From CAG-533 sp022779465 (GTDB taxonomy: Bacteria; Bacillota_I; Bacilli_A; RF39; UBA660): DNA of 64,000 nt. A model generated the notes under the pieces. The model had not been told where the DNA came from, did no database searches, and saw nothing but the letters and a program-made list of their open reading frames with translations. The stretch covers positions 1 to 64,000 of the forward strand of contig JALFTB010000035.1 in assembly GCA_022779465.1 (NCBI GenBank), written 5' to 3'. Below are positions 31,757-39,798 of this stretch, piece after piece; the stretch's first letter is position 1; every line of letters begins with the position of its first letter. The position numbers and the translations under genes are program-made.

Positions 31757-32235
31757 TATTCACCATTATCCTTTGTCCAAGAAATAATTGTGGCATCACT
31801 TTTTTTATAACCCATCATAATAAAGCTTGCTTCTTGTTCTGATTTTGATTCTTTACTAAAGGTAAAGTTTATATCATAAAATTCTTTTTCTTCATCGGTT
31901 AGAAGATCAAGAGACTTTATTGCAATGCTTTGAGCATCTTCTTTTTTACCAGAATTTAGATATACATTAATGTAGATTAATTTTCCTTTAACATTAATTG
32001 TTACTTTATCTACCATTTTATTTTCTTTAATTCCAGCGATTACTTCTTCTTTATGTTTATCTGTTATTTTAACATTTTCTATTCCATTTAAACGATCGCC
32101 ATATGCATCAGTTTTAGTTTGATTAATAAAGTATACTAAGAATGCAACGCCAATTAGTGCAATACAAAATATACTTATTGCCATCATGATGCAATAGATA
32201 CGATTATTTTTGTAGAACCCCTTTAATTTTCCCAT
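31756..32235 (-). CDS. Single-pass membrane protein of unknown function
   Basis: I start it at the ATG at 32235 (MGKLKGFYKNNRIYC, 159 aa) because GAGGTGG lies seven bases before it; the longer frame from 32256 would swallow this site. One membrane helix spans about residues 19-42. The outer part, about 115 residues, alternates beta-like stretches (KVTINVKGKLIYINVYL) and helices (KKEDAQSIAIKSLDLLTDEE), and ends in a polar tail. Its stop overlaps the start of the GGDEF gene, so a partner role for that sensor is likely. No family is recognised. Confidence 0.65.
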   Translation of the reverse strand: MGKLKGFYKNNRIYCIMMAISIFCIALIGVAFLVYFINQTKTDAYGDRLNGIENVKITDKHKEEVIAGIKENKMVDKVTINVKGKLIYINVYLNSGKKEDAQSIAIKSLDLLTDEEKEFYDINFTFSKESKSEQEASFIMMGYKKSDATIISWTKDNGE

Positions 32236-32311
32236 AATTATCCACCTCGTACTCATATTATACTATACATAATTATATAATTCAAATCAGTTTTTTTGAC
32301 AAATTATTTCA

Positions 32312-32336
32312 AAAGAAAAAAAGCTACTCGCTTTTT
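32312..32336 (-). terminator. Terminator of pcrA-ligA
   Basis: An AAAAAGC/GCTTTTT stem with a 5-base loop and a following T-run on the minus strand overlaps the ligA stop. Confidence 0.75.
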
Positions 32337-34300
32337 AATTGTTCTTCAAAATCTGTTTCACTCCAGATAGGAATATTTAATTCTTTGGCTTTGTCATATT
32401 TGCTTCCTGGATTATCACCGACAATAACTGCCGCTGTATTTTTAGTTACAGATGATGACCATAAACCACCATTTTCTTCAATTAAAGCTTGGATTTCATC
32501 TCTAGTATATTTTTCTAAAGTTCCAGTTACAACAAATCTTTTACCAATAAAATTTTCATTTTCTTTGGTAGTTGCTCCTAGATAAGTTGTATTCATTCCA
32601 ATTGATTTTAAATTATTAATTAGCTCTATATTTTCTGGGTTGTTAAAGAAAATAATGATATTTTGAGCTAGAATTGGTCCAATGTCTGGGATTGATTGTA
32701 ATTCAGATTCTGATGCAGCCATTAATTTATCAAGGGTATTATATTTTTTTGCTAGAATTTTAGCATTTTTTTCACCAATTCCTTTAATACCAATAGCATA
32801 TAGTAATTTCTCTAATGAGACTTTTTTAGAGTTTTCAATGGTTTCTAAAAGGTTGTTAACGCTTTTATCACCAAATCCCTCTAATTCGATTAATTCTTCT
32901 TTTTTGTCTTTTAAATTATAGATATCAATTATATTATTAATGATATGCATGTTATAAAAATCTTCGATTATTCTTTCTCCAAGGCCTTCAATGTTCATGG
33001 CTTTACGATCTGAATAATGAATTAGTGATTCGATATTTCTAGCAGGGCAATCGTCATTTGGACACATTAAGTCTATTTGTGATTCAGTTGAAACTAATTT
33101 TGTTCCACAAATTGGACATGTATCTGGCATATGATAGATTGGTAATTCTGTTTTTCTTTCGCTTAAAACTGGGCCTACTACTTCAGGAATAACATCACCA
33201 GCTTTATGAACTAGAATCATATCACCAATACGTAAGTCTTTATCTTGGATATATTTTTCGTTATGAAGTGTTGCTCTTCTAATGGTTGAGCCCATAACTT
33301 TAACGGGATCAAAAACTGCATTGGGAGTTATTTGACCAGTACGGCCAACTGTGCATACGATGTCAGTTAGTTTTGATTTTACTTCTTCAGCAGGAAATTT
33401 ATAAGCAATTACCCATTTTGGATATTTGGCAGTATTTCCTAATTCTTTTTGCATGTGGATATCATTAACTTTAATAACAATTCCATCAATTTCATATGGT
33501 AATTCATCTCTTCTTTCTGTCCATTCTTCAATGTAGTCAAGAATTTCTGAGATGTTATGAACTAATTTGATATTAGGATTTACAATGAAACCTAACTCTT
33601 TTAATTCCATTAGAGCTTCATAGTGGGTCTTTTTGGTTGTAGCAGGAACATGATATAGGAAAGCATCTAAATTACGTGATTTAGCAATACTACTATCTAA
33701 TTGTCTAATACTTCCAGCTGCGGCGTTTCTTGGATTTTGAAATAATGGTTCTCCATTTTTTTCTCTTTGCTCATTTAATTTATTGAAGCTTTTCTTTGGC
33801 ATATATATTTCGCCACGAACTTCAATTGTTTCGGGTTTATTTAATCTTAACGGAAGACTTTTAATGGTTTTAACATTATGGGTTATGTCTTCACCAATTG
33901 TTCCATTACCTCTAGTAGCAGCACTTTTAAAGATACCATTTTCATAAATTAGGGATACTGCTAAACCATCAATTTTAAGCTCACATACATAACTTGGGTT
34001 AGGAAATTCTTTTCTAACTCTTTCGTCAAACGCAACAATTTCAGATTCATTAAAGACATCAGCAATACTAAACATTGGTATTTTGTGTTGCACCTTTTTG
34101 AATTCAGAGATAATTTCTCCTCCAACTTTTTGAGTTGGAGAATCTGGTCTTCTTAATTCAGGATATTTTTCTTCGATGTCTAAAAGTTCACTCATCATGT
34201 TATCATATTCACGGTCAGTTAATGTGGGGTTATCTAATGTGTAATATTCATAATTTGCTTTTTCTATTAATGCGATTAATTCATCATATCTTTGTTTCAT
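32324..34300 (-). CDS. ligA: NAD-dependent DNA ligase
   Basis: LigA seals nicks in replication and repair using NAD. The 658-residue protein has the Ia domain (YDELIALIEKANYEYYTLD), the nucleotidyltransferase lysine in CELKIDGLAVSL, TRGNGTIGEDITHN, the OB segment VGRTGQITPNAVFDPV, a zinc finger at about residues 395-422 (CPICGTK, CPNDDCPARN), helix-hairpin-helix repeats and a C-terminal BRCT domain (IGKRFVVTGTLEKYTRDEIQ). It lies 24 bases after pcrA, as in Bacillus. Confidence 0.98.
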   Translation of the reverse strand: MKQRYDELIALIEKANYEYYTLDNPTLTDREYDNMMSELLDIEEKYPELRRPDSPTQKVGGEIISEFKKVQHKIPMFSIADVFNESEIVAFDERVRKEFPNPSYVCELKIDGLAVSLIYENGIFKSAATRGNGTIGEDITHNVKTIKSLPLRLNKPETIEVRGEIYMPKKSFNKLNEQREKNGEPLFQNPRNAAAGSIRQLDSSIAKSRNLDAFLYHVPATTKKTHYEALMELKELGFIVNPNIKLVHNISEILDYIEEWTERRDELPYEIDGIVIKVNDIHMQKELGNTAKYPKWVIAYKFPAEEVKSKLTDIVCTVGRTGQITPNAVFDPVKVMGSTIRRATLHNEKYIQDKDLRIGDMILVHKAGDVIPEVVGPVLSERKTELPIYHMPDTCPICGTKLVSTESQIDLMCPNDDCPARNIESLIHYSDRKAMNIEGLGERIIEDFYNMHIINNIIDIYNLKDKKEELIELEGFGDKSVNNLLETIENSKKVSLEKLLYAIGIKGIGEKNAKILAKKYNTLDKLMAASESELQSIPDIGPILAQNIIIFFNNPENIELINNLKSIGMNTTYLGATTKENENFIGKRFVVTGTLEKYTRDEIQALIEENGGLWSSSVTKNTAAVIVGDNPGSKYDKAKELNIPIWSETDFEEQLKSE

Positions 34301-34324
34301 TGAGCACCTCTTTTATAGTTTTAT

Positions 34325-36403
34325 CTAACTTAATTTTTTTATACTTTTATGATTTTTCATTAATTTTTTTATACCTGATTTAAAGGCAACGGATATTAAT
34401 GAACCATCTACTGATATAACAGCTCCAGTTCCATATTGTTCATGAGATATAATACTTCCAACTACAATATCATCGTTTTTATCTTCTGTATACATATCTT
34501 TTTTATTGATTATTTTTGGTTCTTTAAATGTTTCGTTTTTTTCTAGTAGATTTTCATTAATTTCAGAAATAAATCTTGATGGCATGTTTTCAGTATCTTT
34601 TCCATATAACATTCTTCTTTTAGCGTTTGTTAAATAAAGAATATCTTTAGCTCTAGTAATACCCACATAACATAGTCTTCTTTCTTCTTCGATGTTATCT
34701 TCCATTAAAGACATATTGTGAGGAAATACTCCTTCTTCCATACCGATTAAGAATACAACTGGGAACTCTAAGCCTTTGGCACTATGAAGAGTCATTAATG
34801 TTACGACGTTACCATCTTCGGTATGATTAGATACATCAGCTACTAGTGATACTTCTTCTAAGAAATCTCCTAAGTTGACTGAACCAGTTCTTTCTTCATA
34901 TGAAGCGGTTATACTTTTAAATTCTAGTAAGTTTTCTAATCTTATTTCATTTTCTAATGATTTAACTTGTTCTAATTCTTTTTTTAATCCGGAGTCTTCT
35001 AAAACTTCATCTATTAATTCGGTTAAAGATAAACTTTCACTCTTTTTAATTAATTTGTTAATTATTTCTTTAAATTCTAATTCTTTTTTAGTATCTAGAG
35101 CTTCAAACATAGAAGTGTTATTTTCTTTAGCTCTTTGTTCAATTTCTTTAATTGCAGATTCGCCAATTCCTCTTTTTGGGGTATTTATAACTCTTCTTAA
35201 ACTTATTTCATCTTGAGGATTATATATTAGTCTTAGGTAACTTAGTAAATCTTTGATTTCTTTACGATTATAGAAGTAATAACTACCAAATACTTTATAA
35301 GGAATTCCTTTTGATAGGAAGACATCTTCTACTACACGAGATTGGGCGTTAGTACGATATAAGATAGCAATATCTGAGGGATTATATCCTTTGGTTAATA
35401 AATCATTTATTTCATCGATAACTAAAGCAATTTCGTGTTTTTCATCATAGCTGCGTAAATATTTAATTTTAACTCCGTCACCTTTGTCCGAATAAAGTTT
35501 TAAGTCTTTTCTTTCTTTATTATGACTTATTACATCATTTGCGGCATCTAAGATAGTATTGGTACTACGATAGTTATGTTCTAATTTAATGGTTTTACAA
35601 TTTTTAAAATCATTTTCAAAGTTAATTATATTACGATAATCAGCTTGTCTAAAGGCGTAAATACTTTGATTCATATCTCCAACAACAAAAATATTTTGAT
35701 ATTTATTTGCTAGTAGAACTGATAATTTATATTGAACAGGGTTAGTGTCCTGATACTCATCTATTAAAATATATTTAAATTTATCTTGATAGTGTTCTAG
35801 TGCTTCTTTGTTTTTTTGAAATAATTCTACTGGTAGTACTAGTAAATCATCAAAATCAACTGATGCACTGGTTCTAAGTTTTTCATTATATTTATGATAT
35901 ACTTCAACAACAACTTTGTCCATTGGTGTATTAAATAATTTATCTAGTTCCATGTCGGATAACATTTGATTTTTAATAAAACTAATTCTATTTCTTACAT
36001 AAGATGGACTATATTGTTTTGAATCTAGGTTCATATCTTTTAGGATTCTTTTTACAATAGTATTGGTGTCATCACTGTCAATAATTGTAAAATTGTTAGG
36101 CAAATTAAAAAAAGTATTATTTTCTCTAATTATTCTAAGTCCTAAAGAGTGAAATGTTCCAATAAATGAATGACAATCACCAATAATATTATTTATTCTG
36201 TCTCGCATTTCTTTAGCTGCCTTATTGGTAAATGTTATAGCTAAAATATTATAATCATTTATTCCTTGATCTATTAAATAAGCAATTCTTGTAGTTAGAA
36301 CTTTGGTTTTTCCTGAACCAGCTCCAGCCATTACTAGGACTGGTCCATCTACATGCATAACTGCTTCTTTTTGTTCTTTATTTAGTTTGTCTAATAATTC
36401 CAT
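34325..36403 (-). CDS. pcrA: ATP-dependent DNA helicase PcrA/UvrD
   Basis: PcrA is a 3'-5' superfamily 1A helicase for repair and removal of recombination proteins. The 692-residue protein has LNKEQKEAV (Q motif), Walker A AGAGSGKT, motif Ia ITFTNKAAKEM, motif II LIDEYQDTN, motif III VVGDMNQSIY, motif IV with NYRST, motif V TLMTLHSAKGLEFPVVFL and motif VI EERRLCYVGITRA. The C-terminal tail ends in a Tudor-like fold that binds RNA polymerase in relatives (DIVVGSIISHEQYGTGAVIS). It is slightly shorter than Bacillus PcrA. Upstream pcrB is absent. Confidence 0.97.
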   Translation of the reverse strand: MELLDKLNKEQKEAVMHVDGPVLVMAGAGSGKTKVLTTRIAYLIDQGINDYNILAITFTNKAAKEMRDRINNIIGDCHSFIGTFHSLGLRIIRENNTFFNLPNNFTIIDSDDTNTIVKRILKDMNLDSKQYSPSYVRNRISFIKNQMLSDMELDKLFNTPMDKVVVEVYHKYNEKLRTSASVDFDDLLVLPVELFQKNKEALEHYQDKFKYILIDEYQDTNPVQYKLSVLLANKYQNIFVVGDMNQSIYAFRQADYRNIINFENDFKNCKTIKLEHNYRSTNTILDAANDVISHNKERKDLKLYSDKGDGVKIKYLRSYDEKHEIALVIDEINDLLTKGYNPSDIAILYRTNAQSRVVEDVFLSKGIPYKVFGSYYFYNRKEIKDLLSYLRLIYNPQDEISLRRVINTPKRGIGESAIKEIEQRAKENNTSMFEALDTKKELEFKEIINKLIKKSESLSLTELIDEVLEDSGLKKELEQVKSLENEIRLENLLEFKSITASYEERTGSVNLGDFLEEVSLVADVSNHTEDGNVVTLMTLHSAKGLEFPVVFLIGMEEGVFPHNMSLMEDNIEEERRLCYVGITRAKDILYLTNAKRRMLYGKDTENMPSRFISEINENLLEKNETFKEPKIINKKDMYTEDKNDDIVVGSIISHEQYGTGAVISVDGSLISVAFKSGIKKLMKNHKSIKKLS

Positions 36404-36458
36404 AATGCCTCACTATTTCTCTATAAATATTATATCATTTTATGGGGTTAATTTAAAT

Positions 36459-36486
36459 GAAAAAAGCCACTTTATTGTGACTTTTA
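36459..36486 (-). terminator. Terminator of the XRE/ImmA-like regulator
   Basis: A 9-bp stem (AAAAGTCAC with GTGGCTTTT on the minus strand, one G-U pair) and six T overlap the stop codon. Confidence 0.7.
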
Positions 36487-37455
36487 TTTGAAACGTTCTG
36501 GTTCTTTTAATGATCCTTGTGCAATTAATTTATATAACATTTTTTCATAATTATTAGCTTGTTCGATATAGATTTGTTCATGTAAATCGTTCTTATTAAT
36601 ATTAATATTTAGATATTTAGCATTGCTTTGAGTGATAATTTCACACATTTGTAATCTTTTAATAATATTTTTATAACTAACCTTATATATACGACTATAG
36701 ATTTCAATTTCTTTTTGTTCAATTTTGTTACGAAATTCACCAAACTCATTAATTAAAGATTGTCTTGGGATTAATAATGATAAAGCAAATCTTGTTGTTA
36801 AGGCATCTTTATTATTATAAGAAACCATTAGTAGTTCCCCTAAATATTTAGCAACATTATAGCGTTGTTCATAGCCATTGCTTGCTTCGGGAACTGCTAT
36901 AATTGGAACATTGTTAATTGTTTCATAAAAGCCTATAAAACCTTCAGTGTCTTTACTTTGAGGTATAGTTATAATCATCATGTCATGGCTTTCTAAAAGA
37001 TATATTAAATTTGAAATAGGTGCGTCTACGGGAATGGTAAAAAATATTCTTAATTTAGTTGCTAGGCTTTCGGCTTCTTCTAAAGTGTTGATAATATGAA
37101 CTCCAAATTTATTTTGAAGTTTTTTATCGGAAATAGAAAGGATTTCAAAATAGTTATCAATTTTATTTCGTAAAACGTTTTTAATTTTTTCTTCTTTAAC
37201 GCTGGTTATGTTACTTTCTAATTTTAAATTATTAAATTTTATTTCATTATATTGTTCTGTATCCATTATTTCATTGATGGTTGTGTTATATACTTCAGCA
37301 AATTTTTCTAGCTTTTCAAAACTAGGAGATATTTGATTTCTTTCATATTTTAAAAGACCTGGTGCAGATATTCCTAAACGCTTTCCGGCCTCTTGCATTG
37401 ATAGACTATTTCTTAAACGTAAGATTCTTAAATTTTCACCAATTGTTTTTTTCAT
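36484..37455 (-). CDS. XRE-family regulator with an ImmA/IrrE-like domain lacking the zinc motif
   Basis: Residues 5-64 are a Cro/C1-type helix-turn-helix (NLRILRLRNSLSMQEAGKRL, ISAPGLLKYERNQISPSFEK). Residues about 110-290 follow the order of an ImmA/IrrE (COG2856) domain: ATKLRIFFTIPVDAPISNLI, IPQSKDTEGFIGFYETINNV, then the helix that normally carries HExxH. Here that helix reads RYNVAKYLGELLM (198-210), with no His-Glu-x-x-His, so peptidase activity is unlikely. The late ALSLLIPRQSLINEF with a winged segment also fits. It is divergent to rnr and sits alone. Its target genes are unknown. Confidence 0.78.
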   Translation of the reverse strand: MKKTIGENLRILRLRNSLSMQEAGKRLGISAPGLLKYERNQISPSFEKLEKFAEVYNTTINEIMDTEQYNEIKFNNLKLESNITSVKEEKIKNVLRNKIDNYFEILSISDKKLQNKFGVHIINTLEEAESLATKLRIFFTIPVDAPISNLIYLLESHDMMIITIPQSKDTEGFIGFYETINNVPIIAVPEASNGYEQRYNVAKYLGELLMVSYNNKDALTTRFALSLLIPRQSLINEFGEFRNKIEQKEIEIYSRIYKVSYKNIIKRLQMCEIITQSNAKYLNININKNDLHEQIYIEQANNYEKMLYKLIAQGSLKEPERFK

Positions 37456-37550
37456 AAGACACCTCTGTTAATATTTTTCTAAATTTATTCTATCATATTA
37501 ACTAGTTAAAATCAATAAATGTTTAAATTTTATTTTTTACTGTAAAATGG

Positions 37551-37580
37551 TTTACTTTCTAAAAATTCTGTGTTTATAAT
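37551..37580 (+). promoter_or_regulatory. rnr promoter
   Basis: TTTACT (37551-37556), 18 bases, TATAAT (37575-37580), 30 bases before the rnr start, with GAGGTG as the ribosome binding site. Confidence 0.7.
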
Positions 37581-37610
37581 GGAGTATAGGACTTTACGAG
37601 GTGTTTTGGT

Positions 37611-39785
37611 ATGGAATTATTAGTTATCAAGCTTAGACTTTACATTAGAGGAATGAAAAGAAAATGTCTTTCATATACAAAACTAAGCAATTTTTTAAAA
37701 GAAAATTGTGCAGAAATAGATACTGATAAAGTTATAAGAAAACTTATGGATGAAGGTATTATTTATTTAAATAATGGTTATTATTATTGTTATGGTAAGG
37801 ATGTAAAAAAAGGTATCTTAAGAAAAACTCAAGCGGGTAATTATTTTATTGAAGAAAGTTTTTGCTCAACAGAAAGTAATAAATTAACCGTATTTGAAAC
37901 TCATTTAAATGGTGCTATTCCTTTTGATGAAGTTGAATATAATATTAATCATGCTGGGGATGTTGTTGTAACTAAAATTTTAAAAAGAGGTATGCCTAAT
38001 GTTGTATGTCAAGTTAGGGAAAAAGAAGATGGTTCTTTATTTATTGAACCTAAAAGAATTCGTGGTAAATTAAATATTAATCTTGATCCAAGTGTTGTGA
38101 AAATGATTGGTAAGGGTAATTATGCTTTAATTAAAGTTGATAAAGATATGGTTAATGGTTCTTTTGATGGTGAATTTGTTAAAAGAATTTCATTAAATGG
38201 AACGGTTTCTGATGAAATTGCTTTAATTGCATATGCGAATGGATTTGAAATTGAGTTTCCAGAAGAAGTTATGGAAGAAGCAAGAAAGATACCACAAACT
38301 GTTTTACCTGAAGAAATTGAAATGTATAAAGATAATGACTTTAGAGATGAGATGATATTCTCTATCGATCCAGTTGGTGCACAAGATTTAGATGATGCTG
38401 TAAGCATTAAAAAGCTTCCAAATGGTAACTGGGAAATTGGAGTTCATATAACTAATGTATCTCATTATGTTAAGCCTGGTAGTCATTTATTTCAACATGC
38501 TGCTAAAAATACTACTAGTCTTTATGTAGCTAATACTGTAATTCCTTTGTATCCAGAAATATTATCTAATGGTATATTTTCTTTAAATGAAGGTGTAGAT
38601 AGATTAACTAAATCTAATATTTATGAAGTTAATCAAGATGGTGAAATTGTTAGTTTTAGAGTTTGTGATTCAATAATTAATTCTAAAAAGAAAATGAATT
38701 ACGATGATGTCAATAGAATAATTTTAACTGGTGAGGTGCCGGTTGGTTATGAGCCTTTTGTTGAAGATATTAATGAAATGTGGATAGTTGCTCAAAAAAT
38801 GATAGAGGCTGCTAAAAAGCAAGGAAGAGTTACCATTGATAGTAATGAACTATACAATGAATATGATGAAGATGGTAATATTATTGAAAGTGAAAAGAGA
38901 CAAGCTTTACCGGCCCAACTAATAATTGAATATTTTATGGTTGGAGCTAATTGTAAGAATGCTGAATATATTGATTCAAAGGTAGTTCCATTTATGTATA
39001 GAGTACATGAAGGACCAAGTATTCAAAAAGTAAAAAAAGCAGAAGCTATTATTAAAAGTATGAATATAGGAATAGATAATATTAAGGAATTATGCACCCC
39101 TAAACGCATTAGAGAATTTTTAATATCAATTCAAGAATCTGATAAGTTTCCTCTTATTTCTAGATTAATTGGTTCATCTTTTGCTAAAGCTGGCTATAGT
39201 ACGGTAAATAATGGTCATTGGGGATTAGCCTCTTCTAAATATGGTCATACAACAAGTCCTGATAGAAGATTTTCAGATACAAGAAATCAAAATCAAATGG
39301 ATTTATTTAATGATGTTCAAGCAGGAAAAGTTACATTATCTCTAGCTGATTATGAAAAACTTAAAGATGAAGTTCAGAAAGAAGCTGTTCATGCGTCTAT
39401 GATGGAAGTTAAGGCAACCGTTATCGAAGAAGAATGGGAAAGAACTAAAATTGTAAATTATATGAAACAATTTATAGGTTATTCTTTTATTGCAACTATT
39501 GATGATATTAATAGTAGATATATAGCCGTCACTACTGAAGATGGTATTAGTGGTATAGCTACTTATGATAAAGTTTTAGGTGATAATTATCAATTTCATG
39601 TGGGACATTTTACAGCAGTTGGTAGAAAAACTAAACAAAAATATAAAATTGGTAATTATGTTAAAGTTACAGTGGTAGAAGTTAATGAATTATCTGGTAC
39701 TATTATGTTTTCGATAGATCAAAATCTTACTAAGAGTATAAAAGATATGAGAAAAGGAGATGTATTAAAAAAAGAACGCTTATAG
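37611..39785 (+). CDS. rnr: Ribonuclease R
   Basis: RNase R is a processive 3'-5' exoribonuclease that degrades structured RNA and works with tmRNA. The 724-residue protein has N-terminal winged-helix and cold-shock domains. Its RNB catalytic domain includes IDPVGAQDLDDAVSIKKL and VGVHITNVSHYV-like sequence (GVHITNVSHYVKPGS), a metal site, YRVHEGPS, and GLASSKYGHTTSPDRRFSDT. A C-terminal S1 domain (FIATIDDINSRYIAVTTEDG) completes it. The last residues are basic. In many Firmicutes rnr is next to smpB and secG; here it stands alone and converges on pheT across a shared terminator. Confidence 0.96.
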   Translation: MELLVIKLRLYIRGMKRKCLSYTKLSNFLKENCAEIDTDKVIRKLMDEGIIYLNNGYYYCYGKDVKKGILRKTQAGNYFIEESFCSTESNKLTVFETHLNGAIPFDEVEYNINHAGDVVVTKILKRGMPNVVCQVREKEDGSLFIEPKRIRGKLNINLDPSVVKMIGKGNYALIKVDKDMVNGSFDGEFVKRISLNGTVSDEIALIAYANGFEIEFPEEVMEEARKIPQTVLPEEIEMYKDNDFRDEMIFSIDPVGAQDLDDAVSIKKLPNGNWEIGVHITNVSHYVKPGSHLFQHAAKNTTSLYVANTVIPLYPEILSNGIFSLNEGVDRLTKSNIYEVNQDGEIVSFRVCDSIINSKKKMNYDDVNRIILTGEVPVGYEPFVEDINEMWIVAQKMIEAAKKQGRVTIDSNELYNEYDEDGNIIESEKRQALPAQLIIEYFMVGANCKNAEYIDSKVVPFMYRVHEGPSIQKVKKAEAIIKSMNIGIDNIKELCTPKRIREFLISIQESDKFPLISRLIGSSFAKAGYSTVNNGHWGLASSKYGHTTSPDRRFSDTRNQNQMDLFNDVQAGKVTLSLADYEKLKDEVQKEAVHASMMEVKATVIEEEWERTKIVNYMKQFIGYSFIATIDDINSRYIAVTTEDGISGIATYDKVLGDNYQFHVGHFTAVGRKTKQKYKIGNYVKVTVVEVNELSGTIMFSIDQNLTKSIKDMRKGDVLKKERL

Positions 39786-39798
39786 GCGTTCTTTTTTA
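39766..39798. terminator. Bidirectional terminator between rnr and pheT
   Basis: A perfect 10-bp stem (AAAAGAACGC with GCGTTCTTTT) has T-runs on both strands and overlaps the rnr stop codon. It serves both convergent genes. Confidence 0.85.
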
